From Litorimonas sp964352855 (GTDB lineage Bacteria; Pseudomonadota; Alphaproteobacteria; Caulobacterales; Maricaulaceae), in the NCBI GenBank assembly GCA_964352855.1, contig CAYGTR010000008.1:1-64000 (forward strand): a DNA stretch of 64,000 nucleotides, in the 5' to 3' direction. The notes beneath the pieces were generated by a model. It was not told the DNA's origin. It did no database searches and saw only the letters and a list, made by a program, of their open reading frames with translations. The position numbers and the translations under genes are program-made. Of this stretch, positions 51,309 through 59,458 are shown piece by piece; the stretch's first letter is position 1, and each line of letters starts with the position of its first letter.

Positions 51309-52820
51309 CTAGGCTTTCAGCACCGTTTCGACGGTTTCGATTTGGTTATTAAAATCAACATCATCCGCGCGCAGTTCATCAATCCGCTTGACGGCATGCA
51401 TAACAGTTGTGTGGTCGCGTCCGCCAAAACGCCGCCCGATATCCGGCAGGGACCGCTTGGTGAGTTTTTTGGACAAATACATGGCGACTTGTCGGGGTCG
51501 TGCGATTTGACGCGCACGCCGCTTTGACACCATATCTGTTAGGGTCACACCAAACTCTTCACAGACGGCACGTTGAATACGATCAACGGTCAGTCGCTGT
51601 CCTGCCATGTAGCGGGAATCAGACAATGTTTCTTGCACAGTTTCCAAAGTAATGGGCGTTCCAAGAAATTCACTTTGCGCCACGATTTGGTTAAAGGCAC
51701 CTTCAAGGTCGCGGGGCGTCGCATTCATGCGCGCGGCCAAATGATCACGCGCATTTTGTGGAATTGCCAAGCCGGGGTTCCCAGATGCGCGGCGACGTTG
51801 AATAAGACGGTCCAAGATACGCAGTCGCAGTTCATAGTCCGCGGCCCCAATACGACAGACGAGACCTGACGACAAATAAGATTTTAACCGATCAGAAGCC
51901 TTTTCAATTTTGTCCGGATGCCGGTCCGCCGCGATTAAAATTTGACGCCCCTGAGCAACGAGGCTGACAAGTGTATGCAGAAGCTCTTCTTGGCTACCGG
52001 GCTTATCGGCAATAAAATGGGCATCATCAATAATCAGAAGATCCACATCGCGAAGGGACGCCTTAAACGCTTCAATCGCATCTCTGCCGGACCCGGTGCC
52101 ACGGACAGAAGAGACAAAGGCGGACACAAAATTCTCAGACGTAATAAGCTTTACGCGGTGGTTGGGGTGGGATGATATAACCGCTTCTTCAATTGCGTGC
52201 AAAAGATGGGTTTTACCCATTCCATTGGCCCCATGAATAACGATGGGGTTATATTGTGGTGTCCGACAAGACGCGATTTGACGGGCGACGGCAAAGGCAA
52301 GCTCGTTTGAGGCGCCAACGACAAAATTATCAAATGTAAAGCGGTCTCGCGGATTATCAGCCCTTGGCGTTTCCGTGACTGTTTCTGTGATGTTGGTCGC
52401 AGAGAGCGGAGTCACGTCTTTTAAATGCGTCTGCTGCTCTGCCGGCTTTCTGCGGTTGCGGGCGGCGTCAATTGCGGCGCGCTCATTTGCGGCGGAGAAT
52501 ATGATGTCGCGCGGCGGGGCGACCATATCATATTTTTTCCAAAGACGCCGCACGGTGTCCGCATAATTGGCCTCGATTTTGGAGGCGATAAAGCGTGACG
52601 GTGCTGCCAATGTCACAATGCGGTCATTGGCTTGGCTGACACGCAATTGTCCCGTCCAAGAGCGGTGAACATTTGGGCCAAGGGCGTAGCCGAGATCGGT
52701 TTTAACCTTAGCCCATGTGTTGTGGGCGCTTTGTAGCGGTGGCTCGCCTGTATAAAGATCAGGAGTCGTATGGCTTAAGCCTGCATTTGCATTCTTATGG
52801 CCTGTTTTTGCGTCCTGCAT
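51309..52820 (-). CDS. dnaA: Chromosomal replication initiator DnaA
   Basis: AAA+ initiator that binds DnaA boxes and melts the origin; 503 residues. Domain I (about 30-95) has KVKTDLGYALGPNVHRSWTG, and the linker is Ala/Arg rich. The AAA+ core includes the Walker A IHGANGMGKTHLLHAI (about 194-209), Walker B DLLIIDDAHFI and sensor residues. Domain IV carries the DnaA signature GGRDHTTVMHAVKRI and the recognition helix PRQVAMYLSKKLTKRSLPDIG. It leads the unit with the DUF2161 gene, dnaN and recF. Upstream lies a long GANTC-rich leader. The predicted origin is about 28 kb away. Confidence 0.98.
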   Translation of the reverse strand: MQDAKTGHKNANAGLSHTTPDLYTGEPPLQSAHNTWAKVKTDLGYALGPNVHRSWTGQLRVSQANDRIVTLAAPSRFIASKIEANYADTVRRLWKKYDMVAPPRDIIFSAANERAAIDAARNRRKPAEQQTHLKDVTPLSATNITETVTETPRADNPRDRFTFDNFVVGASNELAFAVARQIASCRTPQYNPIVIHGANGMGKTHLLHAIEEAVISSHPNHRVKLITSENFVSAFVSSVRGTGSGRDAIEAFKASLRDVDLLIIDDAHFIADKPGSQEELLHTLVSLVAQGRQILIAADRHPDKIEKASDRLKSYLSSGLVCRIGAADYELRLRILDRLIQRRRASGNPGLAIPQNARDHLAARMNATPRDLEGAFNQIVAQSEFLGTPITLETVQETLSDSRYMAGQRLTVDRIQRAVCEEFGVTLTDMVSKRRARQIARPRQVAMYLSKKLTKRSLPDIGRRFGGRDHTTVMHAVKRIDELRADDVDFNNQIETVETVLKA

Positions 52821-53287
52821 CGAATTTTATCCCAAACGAACCCCGAGGGTTTAAATGCTTAAACCCTTGATACTTTTAAAAATATAATGGACCCGAACAA
52901 AGAATAGTCCCCCCATTCACTATTCGGATTTCCTCGGTTGCTGAGCCCCTTACTTAGGTTTCAGCCTCCCTTTTAAACCGACTCTTTTCGCTTTCGTCAA
53001 CGGACAAATGTTGCGAATCCGCATACCTTTTCTGTTGACTCAAAAAAACATAAGAATCTCAAAAAGGTGGCGTCGTAAAAAATTCATATTCCTTAAAATT
53101 TTTTACAGATGGCCGCTAAAAAAGTGAATTTTTCAGGACAATTCACCCTGTCATATAAATGTAAAAATTTACACTTGCGAAATTGGACTAACCAACTTTG
53201 TTTTTAGAGCAAGCATAAAAAAACCGGACGTCTTGCCCGGTTGTTTTATATTAATTTTCACTTGCGACAAGCAAGGGAGGGAAGGGC
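52821..53287. promoter_or_regulatory. dnaA upstream region with four GANTC methylation sites
   Basis: No convincing gene is visible in this 467-bp stretch. It carries GANTC sites at 52980 (GACTC), 53015 (GAATC), 53037 (GACTC) and 53054 (GAATC), four within 79 bp; chance would give about 0.3. CcrM methylates GANTC in alphaproteobacteria, and in Caulobacter the methylation state of the dnaA promoter affects dnaA transcription. The A/T-rich block 53040-53220 probably holds the promoter. The rpsT terminator (53217-53242) lies at its other end. The distance to the dnaA ATG (160 nt from the nearest GANTC) suggests a long leader. Confidence 0.7.
53217..53242 (-). terminator. Rho-independent terminator of rpsT
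   Basis: On minus, AACCGGGC (53242-53235) pairs with GTCCGGTT (53229-53222) in an 8-bp stem with one G-U pair and a 5-nt loop, followed by five T residues (53221-53217). It lies 45 nt after the rpsT stop. Confidence 0.85.
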
Positions 53288-53551
53288 TTAGCCAATCGTT
53301 TTTACGCGCTTATTTAAGCGAGAGATTTTACGAGCCGCAGTGTTTTTGTGAAAGACGCCACGCGACACAGCACGCATCATGGCGGGCTCGGCTTGCTTAA
53401 GCGCTTCACTTGCAGCCGGTTTGTCACCGGCTGTAATTGCGTCTTCAACGCGACGTAAAAATGTACGCACTTGGCTACGACGGGCACGATTGACCTCAGT
53501 CTTACGCGCCATTTTGCGAACGTTCTTCTTGGCAGACGAAGTATTTGCCAT
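53288..53551 (-). CDS. rpsT: Ribosomal protein S20
   Basis: Primary-binding small-subunit ribosomal protein of 87 residues, a three-helix bundle. It begins MANTSSAKKNVRKMARKTEVN and has the family-typical KRNRARRSQVRTFLRR and AMMRAVSRGVFHKNTAARKISRLNKRVK. It contains about 28 percent basic residues. It lies upstream of dnaA on the same strand, ends with a good terminator, and is the usual neighbour of dnaA in this group. Confidence 0.96.
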   Translation of the reverse strand: MANTSSAKKNVRKMARKTEVNRARRSQVRTFLRRVEDAITAGDKPAASEALKQAEPAMMRAVSRGVFHKNTAARKISRLNKRVKTIG

Positions 53552-53575
53552 ATTATTCCTCTATATCCATATCAT

Positions 53576-53599
53576 AAAAGGGCAGGCGGTAGCCTACCC
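53576..53599 (-). terminator. Probable terminator between the enoyl-CoA hydratase and rpsT genes
   Basis: On minus, GGGTAGGC (53599-53592) pairs with GCCTGCCC (53587-53580) with one mismatch around a 4-nt loop, followed by TTTT (53579-53576). It lies between the hydratase stop (53672) and the rpsT start (53551). The T tract is short. Confidence 0.5.
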
Positions 53600-53671
53600 G
53601 AATTTCAGATGCGGCCTATACGCGCCTGCTTTCGTTTCGTCAACCACACAATATCACAGAAGCTAAGGGTG

Positions 53672-54445
53672 CTATTTATGCTTAAAATGCGGTTTGCGCT
53701 TCTCAATAAAGGCCGCCATCCCTTCTTTTTGGTCATATGTGGTAAACAGGCTTTGAAAGAGCCGACGCTCAAATTGAATGCCCTGATCAAGTGTTAAGTT
53801 AAAGCCTGCATTTATGGTCTCTTTGGTGATCATCGCTACAGGTTGGCTTTGCGTGGCAATTTTGGCAGCTGCCTCTTTTGCGACATCCATCAGATCGTCG
53901 AGCTTAACAACACGGCTAACCAAGCCTGAACGCTCGGCCTCTTCAGCCTCCATCATACGTCCCGTCAAGCACATATCCATGGCTTTGGCTTTACCCACCG
54001 CCCGCATCAGGCGCTGCGTGCCGCCAATACCGGGCATAACACCCAAATTTATCTCTGGTTGACCAAATTTTGCATTATCCGCCGCGATGATGAAATCGCA
54101 CATCATGGCAATCTCACAGCCCCCACCAAGGGCATAGCCCGCCACGGCAGCAATAATCGGCTTGCGGAAGCGCTCAATGGCGCAGTGATTGTCAAAAATA
54201 TCAGTTTTATACATATCCAGATAGGTCATCTTGGACATCTCTTTAATGTCAGCCCCCGCCGCGAAAGCCTTTTCTGATCCCGTTAGGATAACGCAGCCAA
54301 TTGCGTCGTCTTTTTCTAATGTTGCGAGGGCGTCAGCCATTTCCGCCATCATAGGGCCGTAAAGTGCATTTAATGCCTTTGGTCGGTCGAGCTGAACAAT
54401 GGCGACATGTCCGTCGCGTGTTACGTCAATATCATTATATGTCAT
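53672..54445 (-). CDS. Enoyl-CoA hydratase/isomerase family protein
   Basis: Crotonase-fold protein of 257 residues that likely adds water to trans-2-enoyl-CoA in fatty acid oxidation. Oxyanion-hole stretches are KAFAAGADIKEM (about residues 58-69) and GYALGGGCEIAMMCDFIIA (about 103-121), with the catalytic Glu residues in GGCEIAMM and QPEINLGVMPGIGGTQRLMRAVG. No other beta-oxidation genes are adjacent, so its substrate range is unproven. It lies between mutM and rpsT on minus; this order near dnaA occurs in alphaproteobacteria. Confidence 0.92.
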   Translation of the reverse strand: MTYNDIDVTRDGHVAIVQLDRPKALNALYGPMMAEMADALATLEKDDAIGCVILTGSEKAFAAGADIKEMSKMTYLDMYKTDIFDNHCAIERFRKPIIAAVAGYALGGGCEIAMMCDFIIAADNAKFGQPEINLGVMPGIGGTQRLMRAVGKAKAMDMCLTGRMMEAEEAERSGLVSRVVKLDDLMDVAKEAAAKIATQSQPVAMITKETINAGFNLTLDQGIQFERRLFQSLFTTYDQKEGMAAFIEKRKPHFKHK

Positions 54446-54491
54446 GTTTTACTCTGCCCTGATTTTAAGCGCGCCTTTTAGCGCAAAGGCT

Positions 54492-55328
54492 TTACCACTG
54501 GCAAGCTTTACAATAAAATGAACTGCGACCGCTTTGGACGATTCGCTGTATGGGCGCAGCGCATTTCGGGCAGTTTTCACCCTCGCGACCATAGACATCG
54601 AAGCTGTGCTGGAAATAGCCGAGCTTGCCATCCGTATTGGAAAAATCGCGCAGGCTGCTGCCGCCCGCCTCAATCGCCTCTGATAAAACGTCTTTAATGT
54701 GGGCGGCGAGGCTATCTGTTTCGGACACCTTTAAACGCCCGGCGCCGCGGCGTGGTGAAATGCCTGTGCGAAACAAAGCTTCGCAGACATATATATTGCC
54801 AAGGCCGGCCACGATGCGTTGATCCAAAAGGGCGGCTTTGATTTTCGACTTTTTCCCTTTCAAGGCGTCCCGCAGGATGGGGCCGTTAAAGTGATTGGAG
54901 AGCGGTTCGGGGCCAATATGGTCGAGCCGGTAAGCTTCACCTTTACCTGCGAGCTCCATAAAACCAAAACGGCGCGGATCGTTGAAAGTAATGATCGCGC
55001 CATTATCCATTTCAAAGACGACATGATGATGCTTGGGGTCAGCTTTATGTTCATGCACAAAACGCGCCGTCTCTGCATTATCAATAATGAAGCGCCCACT
55101 CATACCGAGGTGCATAAAAAGGCGCTCGCCTGATGTCAGTTCAGCCTGAAGAAATTTGGCACGACGAGTGAGACTTTCAAGGCGTTGGCCTTGGATACGC
55201 GCAATAAAATGAGGATCAAAAGCAAAGCGAAGGTCAGGGCGATTTAGGGTGACGCGTTTAAAAACGGCCCCCTCCATAACGGTGGCAAGACCGCGCCGCA
55301 CAGTTTCAACCTCGGGGAGTTCAGGCAC
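54492..55328 (-). CDS. mutM: Formamidopyrimidine-DNA glycosylase
   Basis: Base-excision repair glycosylase/lyase (278 residues) that removes 8-oxoguanine and formamidopyrimidines. After the initial Met, PELPEVETVRRGL gives the catalytic Pro and Glu; Lys and Arg residues follow (LTSGERLFMHLGMSGRF). The H2TH region GNIYVCEALFRTGISPRRGAG is visible near residue 180, and the C-terminal zinc finger is CPKCAAPIQRIVQSGRSSFYCKACQ. It starts 3 nt after grpE on minus. The enoyl-CoA hydratase gene follows 46 nt later. Confidence 0.95.
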   Translation of the reverse strand: MPELPEVETVRRGLATVMEGAVFKRVTLNRPDLRFAFDPHFIARIQGQRLESLTRRAKFLQAELTSGERLFMHLGMSGRFIIDNAETARFVHEHKADPKHHHVVFEMDNGAIITFNDPRRFGFMELAGKGEAYRLDHIGPEPLSNHFNGPILRDALKGKKSKIKAALLDQRIVAGLGNIYVCEALFRTGISPRRGAGRLKVSETDSLAAHIKDVLSEAIEAGGSSLRDFSNTDGKLGYFQHSFDVYGREGENCPKCAAPIQRIVQSGRSSFYCKACQW

Positions 55329-55331
55329 GTA

Positions 55332-56042
55332 TTACTTCGCGGGGCCTGTACTAACAGCGACCATAGCGGCGCGTAAGGTGCGGTCTCCGATCTTAAAGCC
55401 TGTCTGCATGACATTGGCGACATTGCCCTTGTCTTCATCAGACGGAATATTGGCGACGGCTTGATGCACATTCGGATCAAATTTAGACCCGACACCCGGC
55501 ACAGGCTTCACACCGTGACGCGCCAAAACCATGATCAAATCTTTTTCGGTCAGCTCAATGCCGTCTACGAGGTTTTTGGCGTTCTCGCCTAGCTCGTCTT
55601 TATTTGTGCCCTCAAGCGTTAAGAGCGCACGGGAGAGATTATCATGCACGGAAAGAACGTCCTGTGCGAAACGTTCAATGCCGAATGTTTTGGCGGCGAT
55701 TACTTCACGCTCGGATCGTTTTTTGACATTTTCGGCATCCGCCATAGCGCGAAGGGCCTGATCCTTAAGGTTGGCAAGCTCAGCTTCTAATTCTTGAATG
55801 CGGGCAACCGCGGCCGCACCTGCATCCGGCGCATCGCTATGAATGCCGGCTTTTTCCAATTGAGCTTTAATGTCCTCTTCGGACATATTTGCTGCCGCTT
55901 CCGCTTTAGCGGCTTCAGCACGAGAGCCCATACCTTGCGTCGCATTATCGATTTCTGCTTGTAGGGCTTCAAGTTCTGCGTCTGAGGGCAGATCGCTCAT
56001 ACCCTTTATATTTGGCATTGTGGGCTTGTTTGGATTCGACAT
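55332..56042 (-). CDS. grpE: Nucleotide-exchange factor GrpE
   Basis: DnaK co-chaperone (236 residues) that releases ADP. The acidic, helical N-terminus (about 1-95) includes long coiled-coil stretches; QELEAELANLKDQALRAMADAENVKKRSERE shows the coiled-coil heptads. The C-terminal beta domain has PGVGSKFDPNVHQAVANIPSDEDKGNVANVMQTGFKIGDRTLRAAMVAV (in pieces). It follows hrcA by 11 nt on minus, the common hrcA-grpE heat-shock pair, but dnaK and dnaJ are not in this window. Confidence 0.95.
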   Translation of the reverse strand: MSNPNKPTMPNIKGMSDLPSDAELEALQAEIDNATQGMGSRAEAAKAEAAANMSEEDIKAQLEKAGIHSDAPDAGAAAVARIQELEAELANLKDQALRAMADAENVKKRSEREVIAAKTFGIERFAQDVLSVHDNLSRALLTLEGTNKDELGENAKNLVDGIELTEKDLIMVLARHGVKPVPGVGSKFDPNVHQAVANIPSDEDKGNVANVMQTGFKIGDRTLRAAMVAVSTGPAK

Positions 56043-56053
56043 GAGGCGTCTCT

Positions 56054-57154
56054 CTATTGTTTGGGGTCAAGTGATTTGCTGTTTAACCAGCGCCCGACCA
56101 ATTGTGCGGTATAATCCACCATGGGAATAACCCGCGCATAATTTAAACGTGTCGGGCCAATGACTCCGACCGCTCCTAAAATATTCTGAGCCGCATCGCG
56201 GTAAGGCGCGATAACAAGGCTCGACCCTGACAAAGAAAACAGAGGGTTCTCTGTGCCAATAAAAATTTTCACACCATCAGCTTGTTCCGTTCTGTCAAGC
56301 AAGGCGATAAGCTCTTCCTTGCGCTCCAGATCTTCGAACAACAATCGGATGCGCTCCAAATCGGTTTGCGCTTCCAAATTGTCAAGGAGTTGTGCGCGTC
56401 CGCGAACGATTAAAGCCCGTTTGTTGTCAATTATATCGTCAGCTCCGGACCAAGAGGCGAGACCTTGCTTAATAAGACCTGCGGCTGCGGCGTCAATTTG
56501 TGCCTCGCCTTGCGCAATTTCATCTAAAATATCTGCACGTGCATCCTCTAATCGGCGACCTTTCAGCCGCGCTGATAAGAAATTACCCGCCCGTTCGAGT
56601 GAAGCAGGAAGCAAGCCTTCGGGTCTTGGCATGAGTCTGTTTTCAATGTGCCCGTCTTCGTAAACCAGAATAACCAAAGCTTGGCCGTCATCAAGAGCCA
56701 CAAATTCAACGTGTCGTAAGGGCGGTGATTTCGTTGTTGCGGGACTGAGAACCAGACCTGCGCCGCCTGCGAGACCCGCCAACATCCCGCTGGCTTGTTC
56801 TAAAAACTGATCCGGCGATTGATTCCCCGCGGCGAGTTTCGCTTCCAATTTCTTTTGTTCGGATTTGCCCAAGTCTCCAACCTCCAAGAGCCCATCGACA
56901 AACAGCCGAAGCCCGGCTTGTGTCGGCACACGCCCTGCACTGACATGGGGCGAGGCAAGCAGGCCGTAGCGCGCCAGCTCTGCCATTGTATTACGGATGG
57001 TGGCGGGCGACAGGTCACGCCCGCTCGACATGGCCAGACTTTTGGATCCCACGGGCACGCCCGTCTCAAGATAGCTCTCGACAATGTCTCGGAAAACGTC
57101 GCGCGCGCGCGTATCGAGATCCGTCAATGTGAAACTGGGAAACGGGTTACTCAT
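56054..57154 (-). CDS. hrcA: Heat-inducible transcription repressor HrcA
   Basis: Winged-helix repressor (366 residues) that binds CIRCE elements and releases them when protein folding is stressed. The N-terminal DNA-binding part has DIVESYLETGVPVGSKSLAM with SPATIRNTMAELARYGLLASPHVSAGRVPTQAGLRLFVDGLL (in pieces, about 28-85). The ATG at 57154 (MSNPF) has an AAGGTGG ribosome site; a longer frame to 57184 would add ten residues with no better support. I see no CIRCE palindrome in the 57155-57280 gap, so its own gene may not be CIRCE-controlled. Confidence 0.93.
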   Translation of the reverse strand: MSNPFPSFTLTDLDTRARDVFRDIVESYLETGVPVGSKSLAMSSGRDLSPATIRNTMAELARYGLLASPHVSAGRVPTQAGLRLFVDGLLEVGDLGKSEQKKLEAKLAAGNQSPDQFLEQASGMLAGLAGGAGLVLSPATTKSPPLRHVEFVALDDGQALVILVYEDGHIENRLMPRPEGLLPASLERAGNFLSARLKGRRLEDARADILDEIAQGEAQIDAAAAGLIKQGLASWSGADDIIDNKRALIVRGRAQLLDNLEAQTDLERIRLLFEDLERKEELIALLDRTEQADGVKIFIGTENPLFSLSGSSLVIAPYRDAAQNILGAVGVIGPTRLNYARVIPMVDYTAQLVGRWLNSKSLDPKQ

Positions 57155-57280
57155 AGCCCACCTTATGTGAGGGCTATAAGCCAAAATTTCAATGGCTTGA
57201 TAACGCCAACCTTTAAAATTTCAGACTCGACCCGAGCCTGCATTTCTGTGATGTTTTAGGTCTATGAAATGGGGAATGAC

Positions 57281-57646
57281 ATGAAACTTATCGCAAATCT
57301 TCTGACGGCGCTTGTTGCGTTGATGCATAGTGGGTTTTTAGTATTGGAAATGTTTCTTTGGGAAAAACCGATTGCTTTGAACGCTTTCAACATAACAGCT
57401 GAGTTTGCGAAAGAGACAGCTTTTATGGCTGCTAACCAAGGACTCTATAATGGGTTTCTGGCGGCAGGACTGATTTGGGGGTTGCTCAGTAAAAAGAAAG
57501 ATGTCGTGATCTTCTTTCTGCTCTGCGTGATAATTGCGGGTGTTTACGGGGCCATGACGGTTAAACCGTCCATATTTTTCGTTCAGGCCGTGCCGGCGAT
57601 ATTGGCTTTGCTCTTTACGGTTTTGGCAAAATCCAAACGTTATTAA
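57281..57646 (+). CDS. DUF1304 small membrane protein
   Basis: A 121-residue inner-membrane protein with about four helices (residues 3-25, 46-64, 72-90 and 97-117). Family features are LVALMHSGFLVLEMFLWEKP near the N-terminus and AANQGLYNGFLAAGLIWGL with the conserved Asn. The function of DUF1304 proteins is unknown. I chose the ATG at 57281 because a GGGGA site sits 5 nt upstream; another ATG at 57269 adds four residues. It diverges from hrcA and its stop interleaves with that of the methionine gamma-lyase gene (TTAA). Confidence 0.83.
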   Translation: MKLIANLLTALVALMHSGFLVLEMFLWEKPIALNAFNITAEFAKETAFMAANQGLYNGFLAAGLIWGLLSKKKDVVIFFLLCVIIAGVYGAMTVKPSIFFVQAVPAILALLFTVLAKSKRY

Positions 57647-58848
57647 GCGGCTCTGGGTCTTTCCAGCGCCTTAAATCCATTCTGTAAATCCACCAGAATA
57701 TCATCGACACTCTCCAAACCGACGGAGAGGCGAATAAGTCCCTCGCTTATGCCGTGCTTGCCGCGTTCTTCGGGCGTATAGGTCGAATGGGTCATTGACG
57801 CAGGATGCTGTATGAGCGTTTCCGCATCGCCTAACGATACGGCACATCGGATAAGGCTCAGGCTATTGATAAAGTCACGCCCCATTGCAAACCCGCCCTT
57901 TAGCTCCAACGCTATCATCCCGCCAAAGCCTTTCATTTGACTGGCCGCGAGAGCATGTTGCTCAAAACCGGTCAGGCCCGGATACCAGATTTTTTCGACA
58001 AAGGGCGATGCTTCCAGGCTTTTTGCGACTATCATCGCGCTTTGGCAATGACGCTCCATGCGCAGTTCGAGAGTTTTAAGCCCCCGCATGACGAGCATCG
58101 CGGTAAAGGGGCTCATGACGGCTCCTGTCATATCTTTGAGACCAAAGAGTCTGATCTGCTCTATCATGTCTGCTGTGCCAACAACAATACCGGCAACCAA
58201 ATCCCCGTGACCGCCTAAATATTTTGTGGCTGAATGCACGACAATATCTGCACCGAGCTTTATAGGTTGCGTCAAATAGGGTGTGGCATAGGTGTTATCG
58301 ACGACAGTGATTGCACCTTGTGTCGTGGCGATGGCGGAGACGGCCTCAATATCAACCAAACGCATATTGGGGTTCGCGGGCGTTTCGAAGTAAACAACTT
58401 TTGTTTTATCAGACATCACACTTCGGAGATTATCAGGGCTCGTGAGGTCAACATGCGTGACGATAACTCCCCATTTTGCAAGCCCGTGATGAAGAAATGA
58501 AAAGGTACAGCCGTAAAGCGTTTTGTCGACAATGATTTCATCACCCGGAGAGAGCAGTGTCCAGAGCGTCGCAGATATCGCGCCAATACCGGAGGCAGCG
58601 GCTAATCCGGCCTTTGCACCTTCAAGAGACGCCATGCGCTCTTCAAGCAGAGAAAGCGTCGGATTAGATATGCGAGAGTAAACATGACCGGCTCGCTCGC
58701 CTGCGAAAGTCTCACCTCCGGCTTCTACTGTGTTAAACGTAAACGTCGATGTCAGATGCATGGGCGGTGTGAGGGCCCCCTCATGCGCCATTGGGTCATA
58801 GCCTTGATGAATGGCACGTGTGGCAAAACCGTGATAATTATGAGACAT
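57643..58848 (-). CDS. Methionine gamma-lyase / cystathionine gamma-synthase family enzyme
   Basis: PLP-dependent trans-sulfuration enzyme of 401 residues. It probably breaks methionine into methanethiol, ammonia and 2-oxobutyrate, as shown by the family patterns GYDPMAHEGALTPPMHLTSTFTF, YSRISNPTL (binding Tyr), GIGAISATLWTLLSPGDEI, VVYFETPANPNM, DNTYATPY and the PLP Lys in HSATKYLGGHGDLVAG (about residue 204). O-acetylhomoserine sulfhydrylase or cystathionine lyase activity is a close alternative. It diverges from an Lrp-type regulator, the usual arrangement for an amino-acid-responsive pair. Confidence 0.88.
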   Translation of the reverse strand: MSHNYHGFATRAIHQGYDPMAHEGALTPPMHLTSTFTFNTVEAGGETFAGERAGHVYSRISNPTLSLLEERMASLEGAKAGLAAASGIGAISATLWTLLSPGDEIIVDKTLYGCTFSFLHHGLAKWGVIVTHVDLTSPDNLRSVMSDKTKVVYFETPANPNMRLVDIEAVSAIATTQGAITVVDNTYATPYLTQPIKLGADIVVHSATKYLGGHGDLVAGIVVGTADMIEQIRLFGLKDMTGAVMSPFTAMLVMRGLKTLELRMERHCQSAMIVAKSLEASPFVEKIWYPGLTGFEQHALAASQMKGFGGMIALELKGGFAMGRDFINSLSLIRCAVSLGDAETLIQHPASMTHSTYTPEERGKHGISEGLIRLSVGLESVDDILVDLQNGFKALERPRAA

Positions 58849-58925
58849 AGCAAGCTCCCTTGCCCCTATAATATGACAAAGTAAGACGTTTTTTGGTGTT
58901 ATTTATGCGCCATACCGGTTAATAT

Positions 58926-58942
58926 TTGGCAGTATCTGCTAA
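58926..58942. promoter_or_regulatory. Palindrome upstream of the lrp-type gene
   Basis: TT-N-GCAG-TAT-CTGC-N-AA, 12 of 12 paired bases in a 17-nt span, 13 nt before the lrp ATG at 58956. Lrp/AsnC regulators commonly repress themselves at such sites; the region also lies 78 nt from the lyase start. Confidence 0.45.
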
Positions 58943-58955
58943 TATAGGGGTCAAA

Positions 58956-59414
58956 ATGGACAGCAAAGACAGACAAATCATTCGGGCGCTTCAAGAGGAC
59001 GGTCGCATGACTAATCAAGATTTGGCCGATAAAGTCAATTTGTCGCCCTCACCCTGTTTGCGCCGCATTCGTAACCTTGAAACCGCAGGCATTATCCAAG
59101 GCTATAGTGTTGATGTGGATGCCAAGGCTTATGGTTTGCCCGTGACCGTTTTTGTTCGCATTCAGCTCGAAAAGCATACAGAAGAGGTCGTCCAAAATTT
59201 TGAGAAGGAAATCAGAGCAACTGACAATGTTTTGGAGTGTCACGTCATGACGGGCAGGGCGGATTATCTTTTGAAAGTCGTTGTTGCCGATTTGAGTGAC
59301 TATGAAAGTTTTGTCCGCCGTCGACTTCATCCCATCGGTGGTATTGCCTCAATTGATACGAGTTTTGCTTATGGGGTTGTGAAGAAGACGAGTGTATTCC
59401 CTAAAATGGGTTAA
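58956..59414 (+). CDS. Lrp/AsnC-family transcriptional regulator
   Basis: A 152-residue leucine-responsive-type regulator. The helix-turn-helix is residues about 1-45 (MDSKDRQIIRALQEDGRMTNQDLADKVNLSPSPCLRRIRNLE, in pieces), and the C-terminal RAM domain (about 65-145) binds amino acids (ECHVMTGRADYLLKVVVADLSDYE). The ATG at 58956 is preceded by TAGGGG; the in-frame TTG at 58926 would include the palindrome and is unlikely. It diverges from the lyase gene, so it probably controls that gene in response to methionine or a similar amino acid. Confidence 0.92.
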   Translation: MDSKDRQIIRALQEDGRMTNQDLADKVNLSPSPCLRRIRNLETAGIIQGYSVDVDAKAYGLPVTVFVRIQLEKHTEEVVQNFEKEIRATDNVLECHVMTGRADYLLKVVVADLSDYESFVRRRLHPIGGIASIDTSFAYGVVKKTSVFPKMG

Positions 59415-59458
59415 GCGTGACAAATATTGTCGGATTGTTAAAACGGGTTAAATAAATT

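Noticed and set aside
53471..53797. Plus-strand 108-codon ORF across the rpsT start and the enoyl-CoA hydratase end
   Set aside because: It is antisense to parts of two certain genes and crosses the terminator between them.
57155..57280. Possible CIRCE element upstream of hrcA
   Set aside because: No TTAGCACTC/GAGTGCTAA-type inverted repeat is visible in the gap.
59419..59431. GACAA-NNN-TTGTC dyad upstream of the M16 peptidase gene
   Set aside because: Only 10 paired bases and no matching copy nearby; too weak to list as a site.
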